64,000 nucleotides of DNA from Virgibacillus_P tibetensis (GTDB lineage: Bacteria; Bacillota; Bacilli; Bacillales; Amphibacillaceae): the NCBI RefSeq assembly GCF_036026595.1, contig NZ_JARZFX010000004.1, positions 254,249 to 318,248 on the forward strand. The letters are read 5' to 3'. The notes under the pieces were generated by a model, which was given only the letters and a program-made list of their open reading frames with translations, had not been told where the DNA came from and searched no databases. Within the stretch, counting starts at the first letter, position 1; each line of letters starts with the position of its first letter. The translations under genes were made by a program, and so were the position numbers. Shown here piece after piece: positions 8,283 to 17,054 of the stretch.

Positions 8283-9883
8283 TACTGTTTTTTCTCTTTC
8301 TCCAAACGTATTTTCTCCAAGATCTCGCGACGGTTAATATGAATGGTTGGTGAATCATAATTTTTTGATTGCTTTATATCATGACTGGAGGCTTTCATAA
8401 ATGACCAGGCGAGCAGCAGCATTATAAACATGACGGGGAAGCCTGCAACGATGCTTGCAGTTTGTAATGTTTCTAAACCCCCAATAAACATTAGTACAAG
8501 TGGCAATAAGCATAGGGTAAATGCCCAGAACAGGCGATTCCAGCGCATCGGCTCGGATCGCACTTGTTTTTGTACCACAGAGGCAAGAATAAAGGAGGAA
8601 GAATCAAATGTCGTCGCCAAGAAGATAATGGCAAGAACAGTGAATAGGCCAACCATCACTTTTGATAAAGGCAATTGATTTAATATAGCAATTATTGTCG
8701 CGGGTGCGTCAAACTCATCCATATAGCCAATTACATCAAATGTGCCTGACAGCTGAAGGAAGAGTCCAAAATTACCCAAAATCCCAAAAAACAGCAAACA
8801 GCCAATTGTGCCATAAATCATTGTTCCAAGAATCATTTCACGGATCGTCCTCCCGCGGGAAATACGGGCAACAAAAAGGCCGACAAATGGAGCATAGACT
8901 ACCCACCAGGCCCAGTAGAATACAGTCCATGATTCTGGGAAACCTGTTTTTGTAAATCCAACCATATTTCCGAATGGCTCAAGCCATGTTGCCATTTGAA
9001 AAAAATTATCGGCAATAATACCTATACTTGTAAATGTGGTTTTACTAATAAAAACGGTTGGTCCAACAATAAAGATGAATAATAGTAGGAGAATTGCCAG
9101 CCATAGATTAATATCACTTAATACCTTAATTCCTCTCCGTAAACCGGAGTAGGCACTAACTGCAAATATGAGTGTGCATAATAGCATAACGGCAGCTTTA
9201 AGTCCCAGTGTTACTGGTATTCCTGTTAAATCATGGATACCTTCTGCGATCATAGGGGTGCCTAGTGCAAGTGTTGTGCCGGCTCCACCCATTAAACCGA
9301 ATATAAACAGAACATCAACGATAACACCGAGCGGGCCATCTACAAGCTTGCCTAACACAGGCCTTACTGCTTCACTGATTTTGAGTACAGGTGTTTTGCG
9401 AACATAGTAGAAATAGGCAATCGGTAAGGCCGGCAATGTATATATTGCCCAGGCTATAGGGCCCCAATGAAAAATTCCGTAAGAAGCAGCCCAGGAAATT
9501 GCTTCTTCTGATTCGGGGGTTATTCCAAAAGGTGGTCCTTGATAATAATATGCCCATTCAATCATAGCCCAGTATAATATACTTGATCCAATACCAGCCG
9601 CAAATAGCATAGCAGCCCAGGAAAATGTACCAAATTCTCTTTCTTCGTCTTTGTTTCCCAGTTTGATTTGGCCGTTTTTACTAAATGCTACAAATAATAA
9701 AAAAGCAAATGACACTAAACCAAGTATTAAATAGAGAACACCAAAATTACCAGTCATGAAGCTATTAGCCATATTTATTATTTCTGCCCCTGCTTCCGGA
9801 AAAAATATTAACGGAACAGTAACACATAATAGAACGATTAACGATCCAATAAAAGTTTGCCAATCAATTAAATTAGATTTCAA
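8282..9883 (-). CDS. BCCT-family glycine betaine/choline/carnitine transporter
   Basis: A 533-residue membrane protein with about 12 transmembrane segments. It carries BCCT hallmarks: GIFHWGPIAWAIY, the tryptophan-rich WAWWVVYAPFVGLF in the substrate pathway, and ARISRGRTIREM after it. Bacterial members import compatible solutes for osmotic protection, usually driven by sodium or protons; substrate cannot be fixed here. I place the start at TTG 9883 because AGAGAGGA is nine bases upstream; the TTG at 9892 abuts that sequence. It is a single gene, convergent with asnB and separated from the reductase gene by about 160 bases, so it is probably an independent transcription unit. Confidence 0.92.
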   Translation of the reverse strand: MKSNLIDWQTFIGSLIVLLCVTVPLIFFPEAGAEIINMANSFMTGNFGVLYLILGLVSFAFLLFVAFSKNGQIKLGNKDEEREFGTFSWAAMLFAAGIGSSILYWAMIEWAYYYQGPPFGITPESEEAISWAASYGIFHWGPIAWAIYTLPALPIAYFYYVRKTPVLKISEAVRPVLGKLVDGPLGVIVDVLFIFGLMGGAGTTLALGTPMIAEGIHDLTGIPVTLGLKAAVMLLCTLIFAVSAYSGLRRGIKVLSDINLWLAILLLLFIFIVGPTVFISKTTFTSIGIIADNFFQMATWLEPFGNMVGFTKTGFPESWTVFYWAWWVVYAPFVGLFVARISRGRTIREMILGTMIYGTIGCLLFFGILGNFGLFLQLSGTFDVIGYMDEFDAPATIIAILNQLPLSKVMVGLFTVLAIIFLATTFDSSSFILASVVQKQVRSEPMRWNRLFWAFTLCLLPLVLMFIGGLETLQTASIVAGFPVMFIMLLLAWSFMKASSHDIKQSKNYDSPTIHINRREILEKIRLEKEKKQ

Positions 9884-10040
9884 GCAGAACAATCCTCTCT
9901 AGATGAAAATATTGTTCTTAATATGTACCAATTAGACAGGATTCATACTGAATAAGACGGACAATTGTAAGGTGCGGAGAAGTAAATTGAAAGGAATAAT
10001 TATAAACTTAAAAAGCTTATTGCATGCTGATGAGGCTGCT

Positions 10041-11039
10041 TTATGAGCCTGATGCCGTAAAGATATGGGTGCTGTGGGCATGAATCTTTGCATCAGGATC
10101 AATTCTTGTTTTGGCATGATTGACAGCTATAGGAGCCTCACCAAAGCCTGTAGCAATTAACTTGGGTTTTCCGTCATATATACAGATATCTCCTGCAGCA
10201 TATATTCCAGGTATGTTTGTTTCCATTTTGGAGTTAACGGTGATAGCATTTTTTTGTGTTTTAATGCCCCAGGTTTTCAAGGGACCTAATGATGTAACGA
10301 AGCCATAGTTAACCACAAGATCGTCGATAGGAAGCAATTCTGTATTTTCTCCTTTTACCTCTTGTATTTGTACCTGTTCAATCGACTCATCTCCTAGTAA
10401 GCTTTTAACCTCAAAAGGTGTTTTTATATGGACAGTAGACTGTTTTAATAAAGAAAGACTATGCTCATGTGCACGAAATGCCGAGCGTCGGTGAATCAAT
10501 GTGACTGTTTCTGCAATGGATTCTAAGGCCAATGCCCAATCTACTGCAGAATCACCGCCTCCACAGACCATAACACGGCGGTTCTTAAATACATTCAAAT
10601 CTTTAATGAAGTAATGCACGGATTTATCTTCATATCGTCCTGCTTCGTCCACTTTTAGCTTTCTGGGCTGAAAGGCTCCGGCTCCAGCAGTAATTATAAT
10701 ACTTCTGGAATAATGGGACTTCGATGGTGTAATCAGTTCAAATGTTCCATCTTCCAGACGCTCGACCTGCAGCACGGATTCATTTAGGCAAATTTCTGGG
10801 GAAAAGGTTTTAGCTTGCTTGTACAATTGATTTACTAATTTCTGTGCTTTTATTTTTGGAAACCCCGCAATATCATAGATGAATTTATCGGGATACAAAG
10901 CAGCTAATTGCCCACCAACTTGAGGCATGCTATCAATTATTTTGACTGATGCCTGCCTCATACCAGCATAAAAAGCGGTGAAAAGTCCAACCGGTCCTGC
11001 CCCAATAACTGTAATATCCTTCATTTTCTCATTCTTCAT
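10041..11039 (-). CDS. Ferredoxin--NADP(+) reductase, thioredoxin-reductase-like type (YumC-like)
   Basis: A 332-residue flavoprotein. The FAD-binding GAGPVG is near residues 13-18, a second nucleotide-binding site is CGGGDSAVDWA near 157-167, and the C-terminal FAD contact is IYAAGDIC. It lacks the CxxC redox disulfide of thioredoxin reductase, which points to the ferredoxin/flavodoxin-NADP reductase group typified by Bacillus YumC. Start ATG 11039 has AAGGGAG nine bases upstream. It is transcribed away from the PaaY-like gene and close to the paa cluster, which lacks a paaE reductase gene. It is therefore a candidate, through a ferredoxin, for supplying electrons to PaaABC; that link is inference. 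Confidence 0.88.
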   Translation of the reverse strand: MKNEKMKDITVIGAGPVGLFTAFYAGMRQASVKIIDSMPQVGGQLAALYPDKFIYDIAGFPKIKAQKLVNQLYKQAKTFSPEICLNESVLQVERLEDGTFELITPSKSHYSRSIIITAGAGAFQPRKLKVDEAGRYEDKSVHYFIKDLNVFKNRRVMVCGGGDSAVDWALALESIAETVTLIHRRSAFRAHEHSLSLLKQSTVHIKTPFEVKSLLGDESIEQVQIQEVKGENTELLPIDDLVVNYGFVTSLGPLKTWGIKTQKNAITVNSKMETNIPGIYAAGDICIYDGKPKLIATGFGEAPIAVNHAKTRIDPDAKIHAHSTHIFTASGS

Positions 11040-11077
11040 TATCTACAACTCCCTTACGAAATTTAATTTATTTTATA

Positions 11078-11096
11078 TAACGAATTAATTACGTTA
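11078..11096. promoter_or_regulatory. Candidate operator, TAACG-N9-CGTTA
   Basis: Five-base arms TAACG and CGTTA separated by nine A+T bases, located between the reductase promoter and its ribosome binding site. The half-sites match those of the ATAACGTTAT palindromes at the paaA and dehydrogenase-operon promoters, but the spacing differs, so this is the weakest of the set. Confidence 0.35.
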
Positions 11097-11116
11097 ATAT
11101 ATTTTTTGTTACATAA

Positions 11117-11145
11117 AGGATAAGAAAATAAATAATCATTGTCAA
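11117..11145 (-). promoter_or_regulatory. Sigma-A-type promoter of the ferredoxin-NADP reductase gene
   Basis: On the minus strand: TTGACA (11145-11140), a 17-base spacer, then TATCCT (11122-11117). The -35 is consensus and the -10 matches four of six. Transcription would start near 11110, leaving a leader of about 70 bases. Confidence 0.55.
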
Positions 11146-11258
11146 TATAAATAAAAAATAATAATAATATCTTCCCTAAATACAAGACACAATTAATCAT
11201 TGCGTGAAAATTATGTTATATTGAAGTTTAAAAGAAGTAATGAAAAGGAGGATGTCAT

Positions 11259-11789
11259 ATGATTTACCGGTATAAGGAACATACACCCCGCATCCATGAA
11301 ACTGCCTTTATTGCTGATGGTGCGAGAGTAATTGGAAACGTGGAGATCGGGGAGGAGTCCAGTATATGGTTTAACGTAGTGTTACGAGGAGATGAGGGAC
11401 CCATCCAAATTGGCAAACGCTGTAATATTCAGGAAAACACTATGTGTCACCTGTATGAGAAGTTCCCTTTAGTTCTGGAAGATGAGGTGTCTGTAGGCCA
11501 TAACGCTATAATTCATGGCTGTACCCTGAGAAAGGGTGTACTGGTAGGAATGGGTGCTACAGTCCTTGATGGGGCTGAGATCGGGGAATATTCCATTATT
11601 GGCGCTAACAGCCTTGTTCCGTCTGGAAAGGTTATCCCTCCACGCTCATTAGTTTTGGGTTCACCTGGTAAAGTAGTGAGAACACTTACGGATAGCGATA
11701 TAGCAATGATTGAAGAAACATCTAAGACCTATATACGCAATGGGCAGGAGTTTCAGCAAAAGGAAATTTTTGAAAAGATATCTGAGTAA
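11259..11789 (+). CDS. Gamma-carbonic-anhydrase/hexapeptide-repeat protein (YtoA/PaaY-like)
   Basis: A 176-residue left-handed beta-helix protein built from hexapeptide repeats (IGNVEIGEESSIWFNV, VSVGHNAIIHGC, VGMGATVLDG). The metal-binding histidines of gamma-carbonic anhydrases are visible in MCHLYE, VGHNAIIHG. The family includes carbonic anhydrase-like YtoA/YrdA and PaaY, a thioesterase that clears dead-end CoA esters in phenylacetate catabolism. Start ATG 11259 follows AAAGGAGGA. Its position at the edge of the paa cluster favours a PaaY-like job; the short length (PaaY is about 196 residues) is more like YtoA, so both remain possible. Confidence 0.8.
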   Translation: MIYRYKEHTPRIHETAFIADGARVIGNVEIGEESSIWFNVVLRGDEGPIQIGKRCNIQENTMCHLYEKFPLVLEDEVSVGHNAIIHGCTLRKGVLVGMGATVLDGAEIGEYSIIGANSLVPSGKVIPPRSLVLGSPGKVVRTLTDSDIAMIEETSKTYIRNGQEFQQKEIFEKISE

Positions 11790-12142
11790 GAACAAAGGCG
11801 CTGGGCGCCCGTGCTGGACGTAGCTAATTGGCTATAAGGTTATATAAAGTCAAGTACTTCAAGTTTTCTTTTTATAAGATGAGGCTGGGACATAACTAGA
11901 TGGGAAGAATGAGAATCCGAACAATCGGAACTTAGCGTAGGCAAAACACGCAGACTCCTGTGGGAACAGCACGAGCTTCAGTTAACTGTGTGAAGTGCTC
12001 TTTTTCACACAGTTAACTGAAGCCGTGCCCACGCAAAGCGAAGTTTTTGCCGAAGCGATACATTTGCTCAGGCGTTAATGTTCGGATTTCCCTGAATAAT
12101 CCCTCTTTTGTCCCAACCTCTTTCTAGTTAATATATTCAATT
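11790..12142. other. Convergent intergenic region holding a repeat element
   Basis: About 350 bases between two convergent genes. The first part holds a short G+C-rich hairpin (GGCGC-TGG-GCGCC at 11797-11809) followed by GTGCTGGACGT, resembling on the other strand the ACGTCCAGCGCAAGCGCC near 49485. The rest is the 240-base inverted-repeat-bounded element listed separately. No coding potential is seen. Confidence 0.6.
11881..12120. repeat. MITE-like intergenic repeat, copy 1
   Basis: A 240-base element bounded by near-perfect inverted ends, GAGGCTGGGACATAA and (reverse) GAGGTTGGGACAAAA. A second copy, well over 80 percent alike by eye, lies at 28546-28787. Inside is a long hairpin: CTTCAGTTAACTGTGTGAA pairs exactly with TTCACACAGTTAACTGAAG around a nine-base loop, extended outward by GCACGAG/CCGTGC. 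There is no ORF. It lies between convergent genes and could act as a bidirectional terminator. Confidence 0.8.
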
Positions 12143-12964
12143 CTATTCAAAGACGGATTCAAAAAAGCGGTTGGCAGGTTTTGCTAGCATTTGATAATAA
12201 TCAGTAAAGAGTGTTGCGGCCGAGTCGCCCAGCCATTTTTCAGGTAATAGCTCCTGGGGAAGACTGGGGTCAATAAACAGAAATTTTCGGTATTGATGTA
12301 CTAGTAATGCACATTTGACAAAGCAGCTGCCATCGCTCATATCATCTTTTGCAAGATTGTTTTTGTCGATGATGTATTTTTGACTGTATTCTTGAATAAA
12401 TTGAGAGTAGCGTTCATTAATATCTTCCAGATCCCAGCATTTCTCCACCAGATGCTCATGTGTTGTCATACCCTCGTATGACGCCTTAAAGAAAGTGACA
12501 TAGGAACTGATGTCGTATTTATCAATCAAACGGTTGACTTGTTTCTCTAATGGGTTAGGGGTAATCCAGCAACTATTTGAAAGAAGTCCAAAGCCGCTCC
12601 ATACTAACTCTTTTCTTAATTCATCTCTTAGGTGACGCTTTTCCTCAGGAATTGTATACACGAGCAGACGCCATTCTCCGTCCCATGAAGGGGAGTCCTG
12701 TTTATATATTCGCTTAGATGCTTCCTCCATACGTGCCTGACCGGGCTCAGTTAATGAATAATAACTTTTATTTCCCCGTTTCTCTGATTGTACCCAGCCT
12801 TGCTTACTCATCCGGGAAATGGCTGCACGAACAGACTGTTCGTTATGACCAAATTCCTTCAGAAGCTTTATTAAACTGCCAATCCAGATAACATTCCCAT
12901 GGTGTCTAATGTAGTCCCCATATAATGTGAAAATCATTGATCTTGTGTTAAATTGCTTTTCCAT
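12143..12964 (-). CDS. paaX: PaaX-family transcriptional regulator
   Basis: A 273-residue regulator. The N-terminal winged helix-turn-helix spans about residues 8-75 (MIFTLYGDYIRHHG, RAAISRMSKQGWVQSEKRGNKSYYSLT), followed by the PaaX central domain (WDGEWRLLVYTIPEEKRHLRDEL) and the C-terminal PaaX domain. E. coli PaaX represses the phenylacetate genes and is released by phenylacetyl-CoA. Start ATG 12964. It is transcribed divergently from paaA across a 214-base gap, the standard arrangement, and should govern the paa operon. Whether it also binds the ATAACGTTAT palindrome seen there is not known; that sequence differs from the E. coli PaaX site. Confidence 0.93.
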   Translation of the reverse strand: MEKQFNTRSMIFTLYGDYIRHHGNVIWIGSLIKLLKEFGHNEQSVRAAISRMSKQGWVQSEKRGNKSYYSLTEPGQARMEEASKRIYKQDSPSWDGEWRLLVYTIPEEKRHLRDELRKELVWSGFGLLSNSCWITPNPLEKQVNRLIDKYDISSYVTFFKASYEGMTTHEHLVEKCWDLEDINERYSQFIQEYSQKYIIDKNNLAKDDMSDGSCFVKCALLVHQYRKFLFIDPSLPQELLPEKWLGDSAATLFTDYYQMLAKPANRFFESVFE

Positions 12965-13116
12965 CGACTTTCCCTTCTTTATCCCAGACCTAGTTAGCGG
13001 ATAATGGTGATATTCAATAATGACTTGAAGAATAGTGTACTACAAATTAAGAAAATATTCACTCTTCCATTTCATAATGCTATAGGGCGTAAAATTTAGA
13101 AAATTTATATTATTTC

Positions 13117-13145
13117 TTGAAAATGGTATAACATTTTGTTATGAT
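13117..13145 (+). promoter_or_regulatory. Promoter of the paaABCD operon
   Basis: TTGAAA (13117-13122), a 17-base spacer and TATGAT (13140-13145) form a good sigma-A promoter. Transcription should begin near 13152, about 27 bases before the paaA start. The inverted repeat ATAACA-TTT-TGTTAT fills the spacer and the ATAACGTTAT palindrome overlaps the end of the -10. Confidence 0.75.
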
Positions 13146-13153
13146 AACGTTAT
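13144..13153. promoter_or_regulatory. Candidate operator palindrome ATAACGTTAT at the paaA start site
   Basis: A perfect 10-base palindrome that covers the last bases of the -10 element and the predicted transcription start, a position suited to repression. The identical palindrome occurs at 20766-20775 in the promoter of the thioesterase/phenylalanine dehydrogenase/2-oxoacid dehydrogenase operon. Confidence 0.55.
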
Positions 13154-13178
13154 ATAAACGTGATAAGGAGATGGTGCG

Positions 13179-14168
13179 ATGTATAACTACGTTGAAGACG
13201 GAGACTCGAAAACGACTGCTTATGTAGAAAAAGATACAAATAAATACAATGCATTTATGAACCGAATTGAAGCAGGGGAGAAAATAGAAGCAGATGATTG
13301 GATGCCTGAAGAGTACCGTCAAGCACTTATTAAACTTATTTCCATGCACGGTATTAGTGAGATTATGGGGGCATTGCCAGAAAAGGAGTGGGTACCTAAA
13401 GCGCCTACTTTAAAAAGAAAACTGGGAATTATGGCTAAGGTCCAGGATGAGATGGGGCATGGACAGCTTCTTTTAAGAGTAACAGAAGATTTAATGAAGC
13501 CTTATGGAAAGAACAGAGAGGATCTTATTCAAGATTTATTAAATGGGGATTTAAAGTTTCATAATGTATTCCATATGCCTACAAAGACATGGGCTGATGC
13601 CGGCATGGTCGGTTGGCTGGTAGATGGTGCGGCAATCATTTCACAAACGAATATGCTCGATGCTTCATACGGTCCCTATCAAAGGGCACTTCAGAGAATT
13701 TGTGCAGAGGAAGTCTTTCACGCTCAGCACGGGGAAGCAATTATAATGGCATTGGCTGAAGGTACGCCATATCAACGGGAAATATTACAGGAATCGCTTA
13801 ATCGCTGGTGGCCCTCTTTATTAATGTTCTTTGGGCCGAGCACAGCAGCAACAACGGGATCTTCTAAGCAAGATGTCATGATAAAATATGGCATTCGCAA
13901 AAGCACGAATGAAGAATTACGTTTAGCTTTCCTGGATAAATATTTACCTCGCGTTTTCTCGTTAGGATTAACTGTCCCGGATAAATCTGTTAGATACGAT
14001 GAAGACACAGGGAAATGGGCTTACCAACAGCCGGATTGGCAGGAATTTAAACAAATTATTAGGAATAAAGGGCCGCGGTCCAAGGAGCGATTACGTTTGA
14101 GGGAGATCGCATATGAAAATAACAGCTGGGTTAGGAAGGCACTTGCACCGCAGCCAGCGACTCACTAA
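13179..14168 (+). CDS. paaA: 1,2-phenylacetyl-CoA epoxidase subunit PaaA
   Basis: The catalytic diiron subunit (329 residues) of the multicomponent monooxygenase that converts phenylacetyl-CoA to its ring 1,2-epoxide. Diiron ligand motifs are visible as E91-M-G-H94 and E178-V-F-H181. Start ATG 13179 has AAGGAG eight bases upstream. It is the first gene of paaABCD under a clear promoter, and the epoxidase needs PaaB and PaaC, encoded next, plus a reductase that is not encoded nearby. Length and motifs are normal. Confidence 0.97.
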   Translation: MYNYVEDGDSKTTAYVEKDTNKYNAFMNRIEAGEKIEADDWMPEEYRQALIKLISMHGISEIMGALPEKEWVPKAPTLKRKLGIMAKVQDEMGHGQLLLRVTEDLMKPYGKNREDLIQDLLNGDLKFHNVFHMPTKTWADAGMVGWLVDGAAIISQTNMLDASYGPYQRALQRICAEEVFHAQHGEAIIMALAEGTPYQREILQESLNRWWPSLLMFFGPSTAATTGSSKQDVMIKYGIRKSTNEELRLAFLDKYLPRVFSLGLTVPDKSVRYDEDTGKWAYQQPDWQEFKQIIRNKGPRSKERLRLREIAYENNSWVRKALAPQPATH

Positions 14169-14188
14169 TTGGGGAAGGAGCGATAATA

Positions 14189-14548
14189 TTGGGGAAAAAT
14201 GAGGAGTCCGGATTCTATCAAGAGTATGAAGTATTCAGTAAGAGAAGTGTCAAGTCACCAATTCAGCACCAGTTCAGTTTGCTTGCTCCTAATGAAGAAA
14301 TGGCACTTAGTATGGCTCAGGAAAACTTTATGCGCCGAGAAGATGTAATCGATGTGTGGGTTGTAAAACGTACTAATATTCGTTCCATGAACAGTCAAGA
14401 GCGTGAGCAATGGACAAAGCGGTTAAATAATAAAGATTACCGCACAACGAAAGGCTATGGCTATTTAAGGAAGAAGTGGCGTGAAAAAGAACAGGGTATG
14501 CTGGATGAGAAAGAAATCATGTCCTGGAAAGAGGTGAAAGGAACATGA
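14189..14548 (+). CDS. paaB: 1,2-phenylacetyl-CoA epoxidase subunit PaaB
   Basis: A 119-residue small subunit of the epoxidase. It has the expected YEVFSKRSVKSPIQHQFSLL opening and the MAQENFMRRED segment. PaaB bridges PaaAC heterodimers in the complex. Start is TTG 14189 with GGGGAAGGAG eight bases upstream, a non-ATG start that is well supported. Its stop overlaps the paaC start by ATGA, indicating translational coupling and stoichiometric synthesis. Confidence 0.95.
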   Translation: MGKNEESGFYQEYEVFSKRSVKSPIQHQFSLLAPNEEMALSMAQENFMRREDVIDVWVVKRTNIRSMNSQEREQWTKRLNNKDYRTTKGYGYLRKKWREKEQGMLDEKEIMSWKEVKGT

Positions 14549-15354
14549 CAGTCATTGAAACGGCAGAACAAGCTATGAAAGACACCTCTTATTTAAAAGC
14601 GTTGACTGAACTTCTTTACCAATTAGCAGATGATGATTTCATCGTTTCATTCCGGGGGTCAGAATGGTTAGGGCTGGCACCGCATATTGAAGCAGATGTT
14701 GCCTACTCTTCTATTACACAAAACACGATGGGACACGCGGTTATGTATTACAATCTTTTGGAAGAACTTGGAGCAGGAGATGCCGATGCACTTGCACACG
14801 AGCGCTCTCCTGAGGAGAGGCGGAACTCAATTTATCTTGAGAAAAGAAATGGGGAAGGTTCCTACTTGGATGAACCTTACTATGATTGGGCACTTACGGT
14901 GGTTCGAAATTACTTTTATGAAGTATTTAAGAAGGTTAAATTGGAAGCGGTTGCATTATCTTCCTATCAACCGTTGGCTAATATAGCTCAAAAGGTATTA
15001 ATGGAACAACCCTATCATCTGGCACATTGGAAAATGTGGCTGAAACAACTGCAGGATTCTACTGAAGATGCACAAACAAGAATTCAGGCACGTATAGAAC
15101 AGGCATGGAATGAATTTGGAGATGCGTTTGAACTGGGACCAGAAAAGAAGAGAATGAAAGAGTTTGAGTTAATTGCTGGAGATCTGAAAGCGAAGTGGCT
15201 GAAGGAGGTTACAGCAACACTGAACAATCCGCCATCCCGTACAATCAGTAAAAAGCTGGGTTGTGGAAGGAACGGGGAGCATACAGCGGATTTAAAGCAT
15301 GCTCTTGAAACCTTTGCTGAGGTATACAACAGCGATACCGAAGCAGTATGGTAA
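14545..15354 (+). CDS. paaC: 1,2-phenylacetyl-CoA epoxidase subunit PaaC
   Basis: A 269-residue ferritin-like subunit that pairs with PaaA but does not carry the active diiron centre. Typical segments are LADDDFIVSFRGSEWLGLAP and then MGHAVMYYNLLEELG, and HERSPEERRNSIY. Start ATG 14545 overlaps the paaB stop codon. Length matches Gram-positive homologues. It is followed closely by paaD. Confidence 0.95.
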   Translation: MTVIETAEQAMKDTSYLKALTELLYQLADDDFIVSFRGSEWLGLAPHIEADVAYSSITQNTMGHAVMYYNLLEELGAGDADALAHERSPEERRNSIYLEKRNGEGSYLDEPYYDWALTVVRNYFYEVFKKVKLEAVALSSYQPLANIAQKVLMEQPYHLAHWKMWLKQLQDSTEDAQTRIQARIEQAWNEFGDAFELGPEKKRMKEFELIAGDLKAKWLKEVTATLNNPPSRTISKKLGCGRNGEHTADLKHALETFAEVYNSDTEAVW

Positions 15355-15380
15355 GTCATTTAGATAAGGGGGGGTTGAAC

Positions 15381-15914
15381 ATGGGTTATGAACAAGGTCA
15401 AGAGGAGGTTCTGGCTGTACTGAAAACAGTTGATGATCCAGAGCTCCCTTCAGTCAGCGTTTTAGATCTTGGAATGGTTCATAAGATTTCAACAGATAAG
15501 GGAAGGATCTTTATCACAATGGTACCTACTTTTGCTGGGTGTCCAGCCCTGGATTTTATTGAATTAAATGTGAAAAAAGCTGTAGAACAACTCAATTGGG
15601 TGGAGGAGTGTGAGGTTCATTTTTCATTTCAGCATCAATGGTCTACGGATGCTATAACCAGTAGAGGGAAAGAGCAATTAAAAAAACATGGTATTTCTCC
15701 GCCACCTGAAAATTATCGGCATGGGGAAGCGTGGACTGTTGATTGCCCGTTTTGTGAATCTGATTATACCTCGATGGAAAATGTATTTGGTCCAACAGCC
15801 TGTAGGAGTATTTTATATTGCAATTCTTGTAAAAATCCGTTTGAGGCAATGAAACCAGTAGTTAGTTATACGAATTTCATTTACAAGGGACCAGAAGTGA
15901 GCGAAGAACCTTGA
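15381..15914 (+). CDS. paaD: PaaD, metal-cluster assembly protein for phenylacetyl-CoA epoxidase
   Basis: A 177-residue protein with an N-terminal MIP18/DUF59 domain (VDDPELPSVSVLDLGMV, residues 17-33) and a C-terminal zinc-ribbon-like motif (C122PFC125 and C147NSC150). PaaD is needed for epoxidase activity and is thought to help mature metal centres. I take ATG 15381 because AAGGGGGG is six to eight bases upstream; an earlier GTG/ATG reading frame start at 15348 overlaps paaC and has no such site. Last recognisable epoxidase gene of the operon: the usual next gene, paaE, is missing. Confidence 0.93.
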   Translation: MGYEQGQEEVLAVLKTVDDPELPSVSVLDLGMVHKISTDKGRIFITMVPTFAGCPALDFIELNVKKAVEQLNWVEECEVHFSFQHQWSTDAITSRGKEQLKKHGISPPPENYRHGEAWTVDCPFCESDYTSMENVFGPTACRSILYCNSCKNPFEAMKPVVSYTNFIYKGPEVSEEP

Positions 15915-15979
15915 TAAATCATTTTTACCGGACTTTTTGAATAACAATCTAGTAAAGAAAATTTGGGAGGAGTTTTAAA

Positions 15980-16288
15980 ATGGTTAAACTAATAGCTTTG
16001 TATAAACAACCGGAAAATAAAGAGAAATTCGATGAGCATTATTTTAATACACACACACCCATTACTAAAAAAATACCTGGATTAAGAGAAATGAAAGTAA
16101 CGAAAATTGTAGGTTCGCCAATGGGAAGGAGCGACTATTACTTACTTTGTGAAATGTTTTATGATGACCATGAATCACTGCAAAATGCAATGAAAACAGA
16201 TGAAGGAAAGGCCTCTGGCAGGGACGTAATGAAGTTTGCGGGCGACATCGTTACATTAATGATTGGTGAGGAATTAAATGACGACTAA
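15980..16288 (+). CDS. EthD-family protein
   Basis: A 102-residue dimeric alpha-beta-barrel protein of the EthD family, with the usual opening LIALYKQPENKEKFDEHYF and the HTPITKKIPGLR segment. EthD was named from ether degradation; members accompany many aromatic and alkyl catabolic operons in Gram-positives, usually with no proven reaction. Start ATG 15980 has GGGAGG upstream. It overlaps the following crotonase gene by 11 bases, so the two are translated together. A role in removing or isomerising a reactive intermediate is possible but unproven. Confidence 0.85.
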   Translation: MVKLIALYKQPENKEKFDEHYFNTHTPITKKIPGLREMKVTKIVGSPMGRSDYYLLCEMFYDDHESLQNAMKTDEGKASGRDVMKFAGDIVTLMIGEELNDD

Positions 16289-17051
16289 ACATATTCACGT
16301 TTTTACGGAGGGGAAGATTGGAGTAATTCAGTTAAATCGCCCGGAAGTTGCAAATGCATTAAACAGACATATGGTCAAGGAAATTGTTGAACAAATGGAG
16401 GCATTTGACCGTGACGAAACTATTCGCATCATTTTATTAAAAGGAAATAAGAAAGCATTTGCAGCTGGAGCAGACATAGAGGAAATGATGGACGAAACAC
16501 CATTGTCCTTGGAACTCGCAGACCCATTTGCTGACTGGGATCGTATGACATTAATTAAAAAGCCAACGATTGCAGCCGTGAACGGATTTGCATTAGGTGG
16601 GGGATTTGAGCTGGCACTTCACTGTGATCTTATACTGGCAGGAGAGAACGCTGAATTTGGATTTCCTGAGGTAACACTTGGGGTAATGCCAGGTGCGGGA
16701 GGAACCCAATTATTAACAAGATTGATGGGGCGGGCAAAAGCGCTTGAATGGATTTGGCTGGGTAAGTCTATGAGCGCTGAAGAGGCATTGCGTTGTGGCG
16801 TTATTAATCGAGTGGTTGCAGACGCGCTGGTTACAGAAGAGGCTATGAGACTTGCGAGTCAGCTAGCTGATCAGGCACCTATATCCCTTCGTCTGATCAA
16901 AGAAGCAGTTAACGCTGCTGGTGATACAACCTTAATGGAGGGGTTCAAGCTGGAACGCAAAAACTTCTATCTATCATTCGCCTCACAGGACCAAAAAGAG
17001 GGCATGCATGCATTTAAAGAAAAGCGTTCACCTTCTTTTAAAGGGGTGTAG
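16278..17051 (+). CDS. paaF: Enoyl-CoA hydratase (PaaF-like)
   Basis: A 257-residue crotonase. The oxyanion-hole segments are FAAGADIEEM (61-70) and NGFALGGGFE (102-111), and both catalytic glutamates of hydratases are present, Glu111 and Glu131 (FPEVTLGVMPGAGGTQ). PaaF hydrates 2,3-dehydroadipyl-CoA in the lower phenylacetate pathway. Start ATG 16278 lies inside the end of the EthD gene. The operon position makes PaaF the best guess, but general short-chain enoyl-CoA hydratases look the same, so the exact substrate is inferred. Confidence 0.85.
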   Translation: MTTKHIHVFTEGKIGVIQLNRPEVANALNRHMVKEIVEQMEAFDRDETIRIILLKGNKKAFAAGADIEEMMDETPLSLELADPFADWDRMTLIKKPTIAAVNGFALGGGFELALHCDLILAGENAEFGFPEVTLGVMPGAGGTQLLTRLMGRAKALEWIWLGKSMSAEEALRCGVINRVVADALVTEEAMRLASQLADQAPISLRLIKEAVNAAGDTTLMEGFKLERKNFYLSFASQDQKEGMHAFKEKRSPSFKGV

Positions 17052-17054
17052 AAA

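Noticed and set aside
11881..12120. Insertion sequence with transposase
   Set aside because: No ORF is present; the element is only about 240 bases, so MITE-like or structural repeat is the better description.
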